From assembly GCA_019316985.1 (NCBI GenBank), contig CP079215.1, forward strand, positions 992,001-1,056,000: a DNA stretch of 64,000 bases. Reading direction: 5' to 3'. Both the position numbers and the translations under genes were made by a program. Shown one piece after another: positions 55,207 through 64,000 of the stretch. This DNA is from Paraniabella defluvii (GTDB lineage Bacteria; Bacteroidota; Bacteroidia; Chitinophagales; Chitinophagaceae). Position 1 is the first letter of the stretch, and every line of letters starts with the position of its first letter. The notes beneath the pieces were generated by a model that worked only from the letters and a program-made list of their open reading frames with translations, had not been told where the DNA came from and did no database searches.

Positions 55207-55752
55207 ACTTTTTTACTTACTGCTGGGCTGCACACCAGCGGGAAGGCATACAGAACAACATGATGTATTTTTTTGCATTGGAAAAGATCTAAAAGATATT
55301 ATTCCCGATATTAAAGCTTTTTGGCGTGGGTCGGGCAAAATACATATCGATAGCTGGCGCGAAGTAACCGCTGTTGATGGATGCCGGATCTCCATAATAG
55401 AGAAAGCTGCCAAACCGGAAAAAATCAACACCTCTTCTTTATCAACCTGGGCGGCTACTTACCGGGTTCTTTTGAAGAACATCATTATAAATTGCTAACC
55501 GTGGCTGAGGATATATCGCAAGCAATTAGAAACGCTAAACAAACCTCTTTTTATAGGGAGTATAATACGGAAGATAAAAGCGGCATCAGTCATGTAGACA
55601 ATAAATACGGGGTAGATATGGATGAGATATCGAATGTGGCTGATATCCTGCCAGAGCAGCAAAAGGAGCGGTTTTCCATTCTATTAGAACCTGGCAAAGG
55701 AGGGGTAGAAGATGAGCTACATATAGGCTATCTGAAGCTAGATAAAATCTAA
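55196..55752 (+). CDS. DUF1543 protein
   Basis: About 185 codons with the family words LFYLLLGCTPAGRHTEQHDVFF, GKIHIDSWREVTAVDG, LFFINLGGYLPGSFEEHHYK and SHVDNKYGVDMDEISNV. One break near 55425 (missing base between KPEKINT and HLFF). Cytoplasmic, no signal peptide; function not known. Overlaps the DUF255 gene, so translation may be coupled. Its stop is five bases from the uvrC stop. Confidence 0.9.
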
Positions 55753-55757
55753 TTCCA

Positions 55758-57573
55758 TTATCTCCCATCCAATTCCAAACCACTATTAAAATGCTCCCAC
55801 ACCACCTTAGCTTTAGCGGCTCCAACTATTGCGGTTAATTCATCCAAAGTTTTTTCACGTATATTTTTTACAGATCGAAACTCTTTTAACAATTGGTCGG
55901 CTGTTGCCTTACCAATACCTTTAATATCTTCCAGTTCATTCTTAAAAGTGCCTTTACTGCGCTTCTGCCGGTGAAAGGTAACGCCAAACCGGTGTACCTG
56001 GTCGCGGATAAAACGAATAAACTTCAGGCTGCTGCCATTATAAGGCAATTTTAGAGATTCCTGGTCACCCGCAAAAAATAATTCCTCCTCATTTTTCGCA
56101 AGCCCTACCAATGTGATCATCCCGTGCAATTCCAGCGCTTCTATAGCTTCCATAGCCGCCCCTAACTGCCCTTTTCCACCGTCTATGATCACCAGCTGCG
56201 GAAAGTCCTGCTGCTCTTCTTTTAAACGCTTATACCGCCGATACACAGCTTCTTTCATAGAAGCAAAGTCGTTGATACCCTGCACCGTCTTCACGTTAAA
56301 GTGACGATAATCTTTTTACTGGGCACGCCGTTCTTAAAACAAACCATCGCACTCACCGGGTAGCTGCCCTGAAAGTTGGAGTTATCAAAGCATTCTATAT
56401 GCGTAGGCAGATCCTGTAATTGCAGGTCTGTTTGCAATTGCTCTAAAATTTTTATCTGATCTACATTACGGCTTATTTTGAGCCGTTCCTTGTTTTTTAA
56501 TTCCTCAATAAAGTAACCCGCATTCTTCTTTGAAAGCTCTACCAGCTTTTTCGATCGCCCCTTTAGGCACAATGACCTCGGTATTAGGTTCAGGGTACTC
56601 AATCTCGAACGGAACAACAATCTCCCTGGCATCACTATTAAATGTGGAACGCAGATGCTGTATTGCATACACCAGTATTTCTTCCACCGGCTCATCAAGG
56701 TGCGTTTCAACTTTATTGGTTTGTGTTTGTACAATAGTCCCCCTCTTACCATCAGGTAATTCACATAAGCAATATCCTTTTCTTTAAGAATACTGAATAC
56801 ATCTTTATCCCCGCCCTTCATACCTGTTACTACTGAACGCGACTGGTAGTAGTCTTCCAGGTAGGCAATTTTCTTCCGGGTATATTCTGCTTTCTCAAAC
56901 TGCAGGTTGGCCGCCAGCGCTTTCATTTCTTCTTTAAAATGCCTGATCACCGGCGACAGGTTACCCTTCAAAAGATCTCTCACCTGCCTTATATTTTCGT
57001 CGTAGTCTTCCTGGGTCTGGTAAGCTTCGCAGGGTCCTTTGCAGTTGCCCAGATGGTACTCCAGGCACACTTTAAATTTCCCTTTTGCAATATTATTTTT
57101 GTAAGGTTAAGCGTACAGGTTCTTAAAGGAATGGCCCTCCTGATAAATTCCAGCAATTCCCTCACCCGGAAAACAGAAGTATAGGGCCCCAGGTATTCTG
57201 ACCCGTCATTTACCGGTTGCCTGGTTAAATAAACCCGCGGGAAAGGCTCATTCTTTATTACGATGTATGGATAAGACTTATCGTCTTTAAGGTTGATATT
57301 ATAGCGCGGCTGAAATTGCTTGATCAGAGAGTTCTCTAAAAAGAAAGCATCCTGTTCACTGTTTACAATGGTAAATTCTATTTTATGAATCCGCTGAACG
57401 AGTTCGTGGGTTTTATAGTTGGTAAAGGTCTTATTAAAATAAGAGCTCACCCGCTTACGCAGGCTTTTGGCCTTACCTACATAAATAATTTTACCCGCCG
57501 CATCAAAATATTTGTAGATGCCGGGCTGCAGGGGAATAGTGGACGCTATTTTCGAGAATTCTTCCTGGGTCAT
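55758..57573 (-). CDS. uvrC: Excinuclease ABC subunit C
   Basis: About 605 codons. N-terminal GIY-YIG nuclease: LQPGIYKYFDAAGKIIYVGKA and RVSSYF; Cys-rich LEYHLGNCKGPCEAY; UVR motif AANLQFEKAEYTRKKI; C-terminal RNase H-like part with IECFDNSNFQGSYPVSAMVCF and VIDGGKGQL, and a helix-hairpin-helix end (DIKGIGKATADQLLKEF). The ATG at 57573 has a good AAGAGG site; the upstream GTG was rejected. Breaks near 57070, 56750-56540 and 56315. Nucleotide excision repair. Confidence 0.95.
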
Positions 57574-57716
57574 ATCAATCACCTCTTATTAAACCGCAAT
57601 GATAAGCATGATTCCGCTAAAGTTAATACTGGGGTAACAGTGAACTTATACATTTGCTGCCATTCTAAGCTAAAATTACAAAGCATATTACCTGCAATTA
57701 AAAAATAATTGAAATC

Positions 57717-59282
57717 ATGTTAAAACAACTTTTTGTAACAGCGGGGCTGGCTTTTTGTTTAGCCGTAACTGCCCAAACCACCGTTACAGGCTATGTTTAT
57801 GTTGACCAAAACAATAACGGTCAATTTGATAAAAAAGAAACCGGTCTCGCAGACGTGGCCGTTTCAAATGGCAGAGATATTGCCGCAACTGATAAAAACG
57901 GTCTTTATCAACTCCCTGCAGGTGCCGACGAGATCATTTTTGTAATTAAACCAAGCGGGTACCGGTTTAAAAACAACGCTCATAATCTTCCGGAATTCTA
58001 TTATATTCATAAACCGCAGGGATCTCCTCAAGCCTCCAAATATAGAGGTGTTGCGCCCACCCCGCCCTTCCCAAAAATTTAAATTTTGCCTTGTATCAAC
58101 AGGACGAACCGGTTGACTTCAGCGTGCTGGTTTTTGGCGATCCGCAACCGTATAACGAGCAGGAGCTGGGCTATTTTGCCAAAAGCATCGTGGATGATGT
58201 ACATACTACCAACCAGGTCAAATTTGGTATCAGCCTTGGCGATATTGTAGGCGACAACCTGGACCTTCATTTGCCTTACAAAGACATTATGACCAAATTA
58301 AAATTGCCCTGGACAATGTTATGGGCAACCATGATATGAACTATGAAGCCACTACCGATTCTTTATCGGATGAGACCTTTGAAAGGAATTTCGGCCCTAA
58401 CAATTACTCCTGGAACTATGGCAATACCCACTTTATTATCCTCGACAATATTCTTTACCCTGATCCGCGTGACGGAAAAGGCTACTGGGGCGGCCTTCGC
58501 CCGGACCAGATCGAGTTTTTAAAGAATGATTTAGCCCTGGTAGACAAAAACAAGCTGGTGGTTATCTCCTTTCATATTCCTTTTAGCAATGAAGGAGGCG
58601 ATGCTATAAGACTGAAAGACAGGCAGGCGATGTTTGACCTGTTAAAAGACTTCGACAACCGCCTGTTGATGTCGGCACACACCCATTTTCAGAAACAAAT
58701 TTATTATAAGAGTACCGATGGATGGCATGGTAAAAACGAAGCGCTGCATGAGTATAATGTGGGTACCACTTCAGGCGACTGGTATTCAGGTGAGTTAGAT
58801 GCAGCAGGCATTTCCGACGGCACTATGAGGGATGGCACGCCCCGTGGCTATGCTTTTTAAACATACAAAACAATAAATATAACCTGCGTTATAAAGTAGC
58901 AGGAAAAGACAGTGCATACCAGATCAGGATATATGCGCCGAAGATTGTGGCACATAATAGCCGCGGCGCTGCCCCGTTCTATGCCAATTTTTTTATGGGA
59001 TCTGAAAAAGACCAGGTAGAATACAAAACCGATAATGGTAAATGGGCCGCCATGCAGCGCGATTCCACTTTCGACTACACTTATCTCGATATGGTGACCC
59101 GGTGGGATGAAACGACGACGTTGCTGCAAGGCCGACGTCCGTCGGCTCCCGTTGCTACAGGCCACTTATGGTCGGCACCCGTTAATAAAAAATTATCGCC
59201 GGGTAAGCACGTTATTTACGTACGAGTAAAAGATGTATACGGTAATATCTATGAGCAGCAACAAAGCTATATTATTCAATAA
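57717..59282 (+). CDS. Secreted calcineurin-like phosphoesterase (MPE)
   Basis: About 522 codons: signal peptide (KQLFVTAGLAFCLAVTAQ), an N-terminal SdrD-B-like/MetallophosN domain (TVTGYVYVDQNNNGQFDKKETGLADV), then the phosphoesterase core with FGDPQPYN, GISLGDIVGDNLD, MGNHDMNYE and MSAHTHFQKQ, and a C-terminal domain (YVRVKDVYGNIYEQQQSY). Di-metal residues are intact. Breaks near 58075, 58315 and 58858. Exported hydrolase; substrate unknown. Confidence 0.9.
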
Positions 59283-59305
59283 TTTTTAATAACCCATTCA
59301 ACAGT

Positions 59306-59329
59306 AGCCCGGTATACCGGGCTTTTTTA
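59306..59329 (+). terminator. Terminator of the phosphoesterase gene
   Basis: An 8-bp stem AGCCCGGT/ACCGGGCT with a 2-base centre and T7. Confidence 0.85.
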
Positions 59330-59338
59330 TATTTATAG

Positions 59339-59880
59339 ATGATTATTCCCTTAATGAAAAAACGAAGCTGGTATTCAACCAGGCCAGTCATGCGGCCGCG
59401 TTATATGCACTGGTTGATGATAATCGCCTGCATTTATCCAGGTTCCTGCCATGGGTTCCTCATATGCGATCCGTGGAAGATATGGAGCGCTACCTGCTGA
59501 ATTGTGAAAAGCTGAACCGCGATGGCTTGGATATCAGCTTTAATATCTTTTATCAAAACCATATGGTTGGGAGAATTGGATTAAGCTATATCAATAAGGC
59601 TAATAAAACGGCCAATATAGGATACTGGCTGGCTGAAAACGCACAGGGCGCCGGACTGATCAGTAATGCAGTTAAGAAACTGCTGGTTTTGGGATTTGAA
59701 GAATTAGGATTGAACCGGATCGAAATTAAGGCAGCAACCACCAATCTGCGAAGCAAAGCCATTCCTGAAAAGCTAGGCTTTAGTTTTGAAGGTATTTTAA
59801 GAGAAGCAGAATGGGTAAACGGAGCCCCACTAGACTTAATGCTTTATTCATTACTACGTTCTGAATGGACTAAAGAATAA
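59339..59880 (+). CDS. GNAT acetyltransferase, RimJ/RimL-like
   Basis: About 180 codons. One missing A near 59356 hides the start MIIPLNEKTKLVFNQ. GNAT blocks: LHLSRFLPWVPHMRSVEDMERYL (RimL-like front), IGYWLAENAQGAGLISNAVKKL (acetyl-CoA loop) and RIEIKAATTNLRSKAIPEKLGF, then EGILREAEWVNG. This pattern marks acetyltransferases that modify N-terminal or amino substrates; the target is unknown. Confidence 0.88.
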
Positions 59881-59918
59881 AAAAACACCCCATAGACTTT
59901 TGACTATGAGGCGTTTTA
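59881..59918. terminator. Imperfect terminator between GNAT and gpmI
   Basis: AAAACACC-CCATAG against CTATGAGG-CGTTTT, with an 8-nt loop and A/T tails on both sides. It lies between two convergent stops. Confidence 0.65.
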
Positions 59919-59933
59919 TACGTTACGGGTTGA

Positions 59934-61478
59934 TTACAAGGTTGCGGTATCAACCAGCACTTCGCCTGTCATTTGAGGAGGTATCGGCAGTTTCATAAAG
60001 CTAAGGATAGTTGGTGCGATATCGCCCAGCTTACCTTCTTTAATTTCACCACGCCAGTTATTATCGATAATGAATAAAGGTACCAGGTTCAGCGTATGCG
60101 CTGTATTCGGGCTGCCATCATCGTTGATCATAAAATCCGAGTTACCATGATCCGCCGTTAAAAACACCACATAGTCCTGCGCCAAAGCTTCAGTTATCAC
60201 TCTTTCAACACAATGGTCCACCGTTTCTACTGCTTTAATGGCGGCCGAAAATACACCCGTATGTCCTACCATATCTGCGTTGGCAAAGTTCAGGCAAATA
60301 AAGTCTGCAGACTGGTTCTTTATTTCCGGCAACAATGCTTCTGTTAGCTCGTTAGCGCTCATCTCCGGCTGCAGGTCATAAGTAGCTACTTTGGGAGAAG
60401 CTTTCAATATCCTGCTTTCACCTTCAAAAGGCAATTCACGCCCCCGCTAAAGAAAAAAAGTAACATGCGGATACTTCTCGGTTTCCGCAATGCGTATCTG
60501 TTTCAATCCATTGTCAGCTATCACTTCACCCAATGTTTTTGTCAGATCTTCATTTCTGAAAATAGAATACACGGCCGTGTATTTGTGATCATATACCGTC
60601 ATAGTGGTATAATCCAGGTTCAGACGCTTCATACCAAATTCGGTGTTATCAGCTTGTGTTAACACCTCGGTAATTTCCCGGCAACGATCGGTGCGGAAGT
60701 TAAAGCACAGCACATGGTCGCCTTCCTGTATAGTTGCCACCGGCTTATTAGCAGCATCCACAATTACGGTAGGATTGATAAATTCATCGGTAATATTTTC
60801 TTCATAGCTTTGTTTACGGCCTCTATGGCACTTGCAGCCGTATTGCCCACACCATTCACCAGGGCGTTATAAGCTTTAAAAACGCGCTCCCAGCGTTTGT
60901 CCCTGTCCATTGCATAATAGCGACCACTAACCGTGGCTATTTTACCCAGGCCAATTGTGTCGATATGCTGTTGCAGGCTTTCTATAAAATGCAACCCGCT
61001 TTTAGGATCGGTATCGCGGCCGTCTGTAAATGCGTGTACACACATTAGTAAGACCATGCGCTTTGCAAATGTCCAGCAGGGCCTTTAAATGATTAATATG
61101 CGAGTGCACGCCGCCATCGCTCACCAACCCCATAAGGTGCATCGGTTTATTATTAGCCTTTGCAGCGTTGAGCGTTCTTACCAGCTCGGCATTTTGAGCC
61201 AGCTCGCCGGTTTTAATAGCCACGTTAATTCTTTGCAACTCCTGGTACACGATTCGCCCGGCACCCAGGTTAAGATGCCCCACTTCCGAGTTGCCCATTT
61301 GCCCTTCAGGCAAACCTACCAGCTCTCCAAAAGTGGTTAAGGTGGTGTGGGGATATTTTCCGTATAACGATTTGGTAAATGGCGTATTAGCGTTCTGAAT
61401 GGCATCGGCAGATGCAACTTTTCCTAATCCCCACCCGTCCATTATAATTAAAATAGCTTTTTTTTGTGCAGTTGACAT
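59934..61478 (-). CDS. gpmI: 2,3-bisphosphoglycerate-independent phosphoglycerate mutase
   Basis: About 515 codons. Conserved IMDGWGLGK, phosphoserine site QMGNSEVGHLNLGAGR, SDGGVHSHINHL, AFTDGRDTDP, VSGRYYAMDRDKRW, CFNFRTDRCREI, NFANADMVGHTG and LTADHGNSDFMI. All metal and catalytic parts are present once four or so breaks (near 61035, 60770, 60445 and others) are repaired. Glycolysis. Confidence 0.96.
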
Positions 61479-61700
61479 TTTTTTGACAATTGATTATCAG
61501 TTAATTAATATATTTAATAAAATTATTAATGCGTGTAAAGTTAAAGAATGCCAGCAGAACAGAGGCCGCAGTTTGGCATATTTTTAGCACTTTTGATAAA
61601 ATATCGTTACAATTAAACATGAAATAAAGCACAAGAAAATATTCATCCAACCATTACATAATGAATATTTCTGCTGCTTAAATCAATAAAAAATTTACAC

Positions 61701-62090
61701 ATGAAAAAGTTTATTGGTATTGCATTGGTTGCCGGTTCCATATTATTTACCTCTTCATTATACGCACAGAGTTTGGATGGCGTTGTTGCGGGAATAAAAA
61801 ACGGCAATGCGGTACAGGTAACCGATAATGCCGGGGCTAATTTTTCCCTCACTATTATGGACAAAAGCAATAATTACAGTAAAACGGAAGCGCAGCAAGC
61901 CATAAAAGATTTTTTTACCAAGAACAGCGTAAAAGGATTTGAAGTGAAACACAAAGGAAATTCACCTAACGGCCAGTACGCCATTGGCACCTTGTCTACC
62001 GGCGGCGGTAACTACCGTGTCAACATCTTCATGAAAAAAGAAGGAGGTAAAGAGGTGATCAAAGAATTACGTTTCCAGCTGATTGAGTAA
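61701..62090 (+). CDS. DUF4783 secreted protein
   Basis: Intact, 129 codons. Signal peptide KKFIGIALVAGSILFTSSLYAQ. Mature part: SLDGVVAGIKNGNAVQVTDN, FSLTIMDKSNNYSKTEAQQAIKDFF, FEVKHKGNSPNGQYAIGTLSTGGGNYRVNIFM and KELRFQLIE, as in DUF4783 (NTF2-like). Own terminator. Function unknown. A regulatory link to nadC is not visible. Confidence 0.9.
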   Translation: MKKFIGIALVAGSILFTSSLYAQSLDGVVAGIKNGNAVQVTDNAGANFSLTIMDKSNNYSKTEAQQAIKDFFTKNSVKGFEVKHKGNSPNGQYAIGTLSTGGGNYRVNIFMKKEGGKEVIKELRFQLIE

Positions 62091-62116
62091 TGCTAAAGGG
62101 CTAAACAATAATAACG

Positions 62117-62138
62117 ATGCCTCCCCAACCGGAGGCAT
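62117..62138 (+). terminator. Terminator after the DUF4783 gene
   Basis: An 8-bp stem ATGCCTCC/GGAGGCAT with a CCAACC loop; the T tail is TTTGTTTT. Confidence 0.8.
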
Positions 62139-62258
62139 TTGTTTTATCGCCCTATTTAATAGGGTAAATGGCACCCGGCAAATTATACAAGGCACCGGTT
62201 GCTTAAACCGGGGTGTAATGGCATCCATTTAAAAAGCATCATTTATCTTGCACTCATT

Positions 62259-63119
62259 ATGACGCAGGAATTTCAGCAAAAATTAAAACATCTGGTAGAC
62301 GAAGCCTTATCAGAAGATATAGGTAGCGGCGATCATTCAACCCTTTCATGCATTGGCGCGGAAGAAGAAGGGAGCGCTGTTTTAAAAATAAAGCAGGATG
62401 GGGTTTTAGCCGGTGTGGATGTAGCCCGTTTTATTTTTGAATACAAAGAGCCGGGCTGCAGCTTCGAAGTATTTAAAAGGGACGGCGAGCCTATGTTTGC
62501 CGGTGAAAAAGCTTTTGAAGTGGCAGCACATGAACACACCATTTTACAATGCGAAAGATTGGTGCTGAACTGTATGCAGCGAATGAGCGGCATTGCTACC
62601 CTTACCAAACAATATACCGATAAGCTAACCGGTTATAAAACAAAATTGCTGGATACCCGCAAAACCACACCTAATTTCAGGCTGCTTGAAAAGGAAGCCG
62701 TACGTATCGGCGGAGGTGTTAACCACCGGTTCGGATTATACGATATGATCATGCTAAAAGATAATCATATCGATTATGCCGGAGGTATTGAAAAAGCAAT
62801 TACCAAAGCCTACGACTATGTTATAAAAAACAACCTGGATATTAAAATAGAAGTAGAAACCCGTTCGATAGCCGATGTAAGGAAAGTAATAGCCGTGGGT
62901 GAAGGAAAAGTATTCCGGGTAATGCTGGATAACTATACACCCCAACAAATTACTGAAGCATTAAATCTGATCGCAGGCCGTTTTGAAACAGAAGCCAGCG
63001 GGGGCATTAACCTCGAAACGATAGAAAGCTATGCCGCTACCGGCGTAGATTATGTGAGTGTAGGCGGATTAATACACCAGGCACGTAGCCTCGACCTGAG
63101 TTTAAAAGCAGTGCTTTAG
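62259..63119 (+). CDS. nadC: Nicotinate-nucleotide pyrophosphorylase (quinolinate PRTase)
   Basis: Intact, 286 codons from the ATG at 62259 (MTQEFQQKLKHLVDEALSEDIGSGDHST). It turns quinolinate and PRPP into nicotinate mononucleotide. Motifs: CERLVLNCMQRMSGIATLT, LLDTRKTTPNFRLLEKEAVRIGGG, HRFGLYDMIMLKDNHI, KIEVETRS, MLDNYTPQQI, EASGGINLETI and the terminal VDYVSVGGLIH. The upstream 20-residue extension was rejected. NAD biosynthesis. It is probably followed in the operon by the SUI1 gene. Confidence 0.96.
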   Translation: MTQEFQQKLKHLVDEALSEDIGSGDHSTLSCIGAEEEGSAVLKIKQDGVLAGVDVARFIFEYKEPGCSFEVFKRDGEPMFAGEKAFEVAAHEHTILQCERLVLNCMQRMSGIATLTKQYTDKLTGYKTKLLDTRKTTPNFRLLEKEAVRIGGGVNHRFGLYDMIMLKDNHIDYAGGIEKAITKAYDYVIKNNLDIKIEVETRSIADVRKVIAVGEGKVFRVMLDNYTPQQITEALNLIAGRFETEASGGINLETIESYAATGVDYVSVGGLIHQARSLDLSLKAVL

Positions 63120-63162
63120 CACCTTGTGCCTTTCAACCCGTTAACTTTTCAACTGAACGATC

Positions 63163-63502
63163 ATGTCAAAAATAAATCCAATAGTCCGTTTGTATTCAGC
63201 ACCAATCCTGATTTTAAGCTTGAGCAGGATTCGGAGGAAGCATCTACGCTGGCGCCCGCATCGCAAAAGCTGAGACTACAGCTGGAAACCAAGCACCGCG
63301 GCGGTAAAACGGCTACCGTAGTAATAGGTTTTGTTGGTACCGAAAAAGATCTTGAGGAGCTGGGTAAAAAGCTCAAATCATTTTGCGGCACCGGCGGATC
63401 GGCAAAGAACGGCGAAATCATCATCCAGGGGATCACCGGGATAAGCTGTTGCAATGGTTTCAAAAAAACGGGTATACACAGGTAAAGAAAAGTGGTGGCT
63501 AG
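63163..63502 (+). CDS. SUI1/eIF1-like translation initiation factor
   Basis: About 113 codons after repair. The start ATG at 63163 with one more A in the A5 run at 63168-63172 gives MSKNKSNSPFVFSTNPDF. Then [51 protein letters not shown] and DKLLQWFQKNGYTQVKKSGG, with a second break near 63437. Bacterial SUI1 homologs are thought to affect start selection; stop at 63500-63502. Confidence 0.9.
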
Positions 63503-63747
63503 TTGTTTTTTCAGCTCCTTTATTCATAATCAGCCAGTAAAAGATTAGTCCATTTGCTATTTGGGGATGCCCCAGTACATCTCCTCCTTATACAGTTCCA
63601 GTTATCGGGCCGTCTTTAAGAACTGCATCCACAAGGCCGGCTCAATGGGGAGCCGATAGAATGATCGCAACAATTTTGCGTATATCCCGGATAAGCTAAT
63701 CAAAAAATTAAAGTAAAAATGACTATTTTTACTAAAACGTACTTTTC
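63503..63747. other. Spacer before apaG
   Basis: 245 nt with no gene. A short GGCTC...GAGCC hairpin lies at about 63639-63654. No clear promoter or riboswitch seen. Confidence 0.4.
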
Positions 63748-64000
63748 ATGAGCAGCATGATTTCGGCAGGCATAATGGTGAATGTTGAGGTTTTTATCAA
63801 CCTGAATACAGCAATCCGCTGCAGAGTGAATACATGTTCGCCTATCGCATAACGCTTGAAAACTATAACCCCACCCCGTAAAGCTGCTGCGCCGTCACTG
63901 GAATATATTCGACAGCAATGGCGTATACAGGGAAGTAGAAGGCGAAGGAGTTGTAGGAGTGCAGCCCGTATTGCAGGCAGGCGAAAGTTACCAGTATATG
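63748..64000 (+). CDS. apaG: ApaG protein, 5' part
   Basis: About 84 codons; cut by the window end. The repaired sequence reads [67 protein letters not shown] and GESYQYM, an almost complete ApaG (small Fn3-like fold, linked to Co2+ resistance). Breaks near 63798 and 63879. Start at 63748 or at the Met three codons later. Confidence 0.92.

Noticed and set aside
62199..62258. Longer start of NadC
   Set aside because: The extra 20 residues precede the conserved start MTQEFQQKL and show no match to the family.

Overview
The window looks like a chromosomal segment of a Bacteroidota bacterium, most likely family Chitinophagaceae (Niabella/Niastella-like; the genus is a guess). Reasons: a short RpoD of about 285 codons, a fused LpxC-FabZ, SUI1, DUF4783, DUF1543 and DUF4878 proteins, and promoters of the Bacteroidota form TTTG-N19/20-TANNTTTG. 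I see no rRNA, tRNA, CRISPR array, integrase, transposase or phage gene.

Sequence quality dominates the reading. About 45 of some 60 genes, including essential ones (rpoD, gyrB, lgt, lpxC, uvrC, gpmI), are broken by one-base frame changes, mostly a missing base in a homopolymer. I treat these as read errors. The gene coordinates span the whole reconstructed gene across the breaks, and starts or stops were moved where the repaired frame gave a better end.

Layout. 1-8574: housekeeping and small secreted genes (ctlX tail, DUF1684, SDR, rpoD, lgt, bacilliredoxin, aqpZ, hsp20, a secreted Ig-like protein, a lipoprotein). 8752-25042: one long minus-strand pectin/galacturonate operon, in transcription order GH28, GH105-DUF4350 fusion, DUF4350, uxaB, uxaA, a garD-like uxaA paralog, uxaC, kduD, kduI, kdgK, yhcH, kdgA, exuT. 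25239-34841: a small basic protein, a TPR protein, gyrB, lpxC-fabZ, a Mur ligase, an ECF sigma/anti-sigma pair and an NlpC/P60 hydrolase. 34838-37786: four tandem paralogs of an unrecognised secreted family. 38040-42417: ppa, two DUF4878 lipoproteins, ppc. 42418-44549: two secreted paralogs with strong promoters and long structured leaders. 44632-64000: an alpha-oxoamine synthase, PBP1A, an AtpZ-like pair, SprT, a YbdK/ATP-grasp pair with a divergent esterase, DUF255, DUF1543, uvrC, a phosphoesterase, GNAT, gpmI, DUF4783, nadC, SUI1 and a truncated apaG.

The pectin operon forms a complete route. GH28 and GH105 release galacturonate and unsaturated uronate. ExuT imports uronate. UxaC, UxaB and UxaA take galacturonate to 2-keto-3-deoxygluconate (KDG), and KduI and KduD bring the unsaturated uronate to the same KDG. 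KdgK and KdgA split it into pyruvate and glyceraldehyde-3-phosphate. A LacI-type inverted repeat lies just upstream of the first gene. The least explained parts are the four-paralog secreted array, the structured-leader secreted pair, and the amidoligase-like YbdK/ATP-grasp/esterase neighbourhood.
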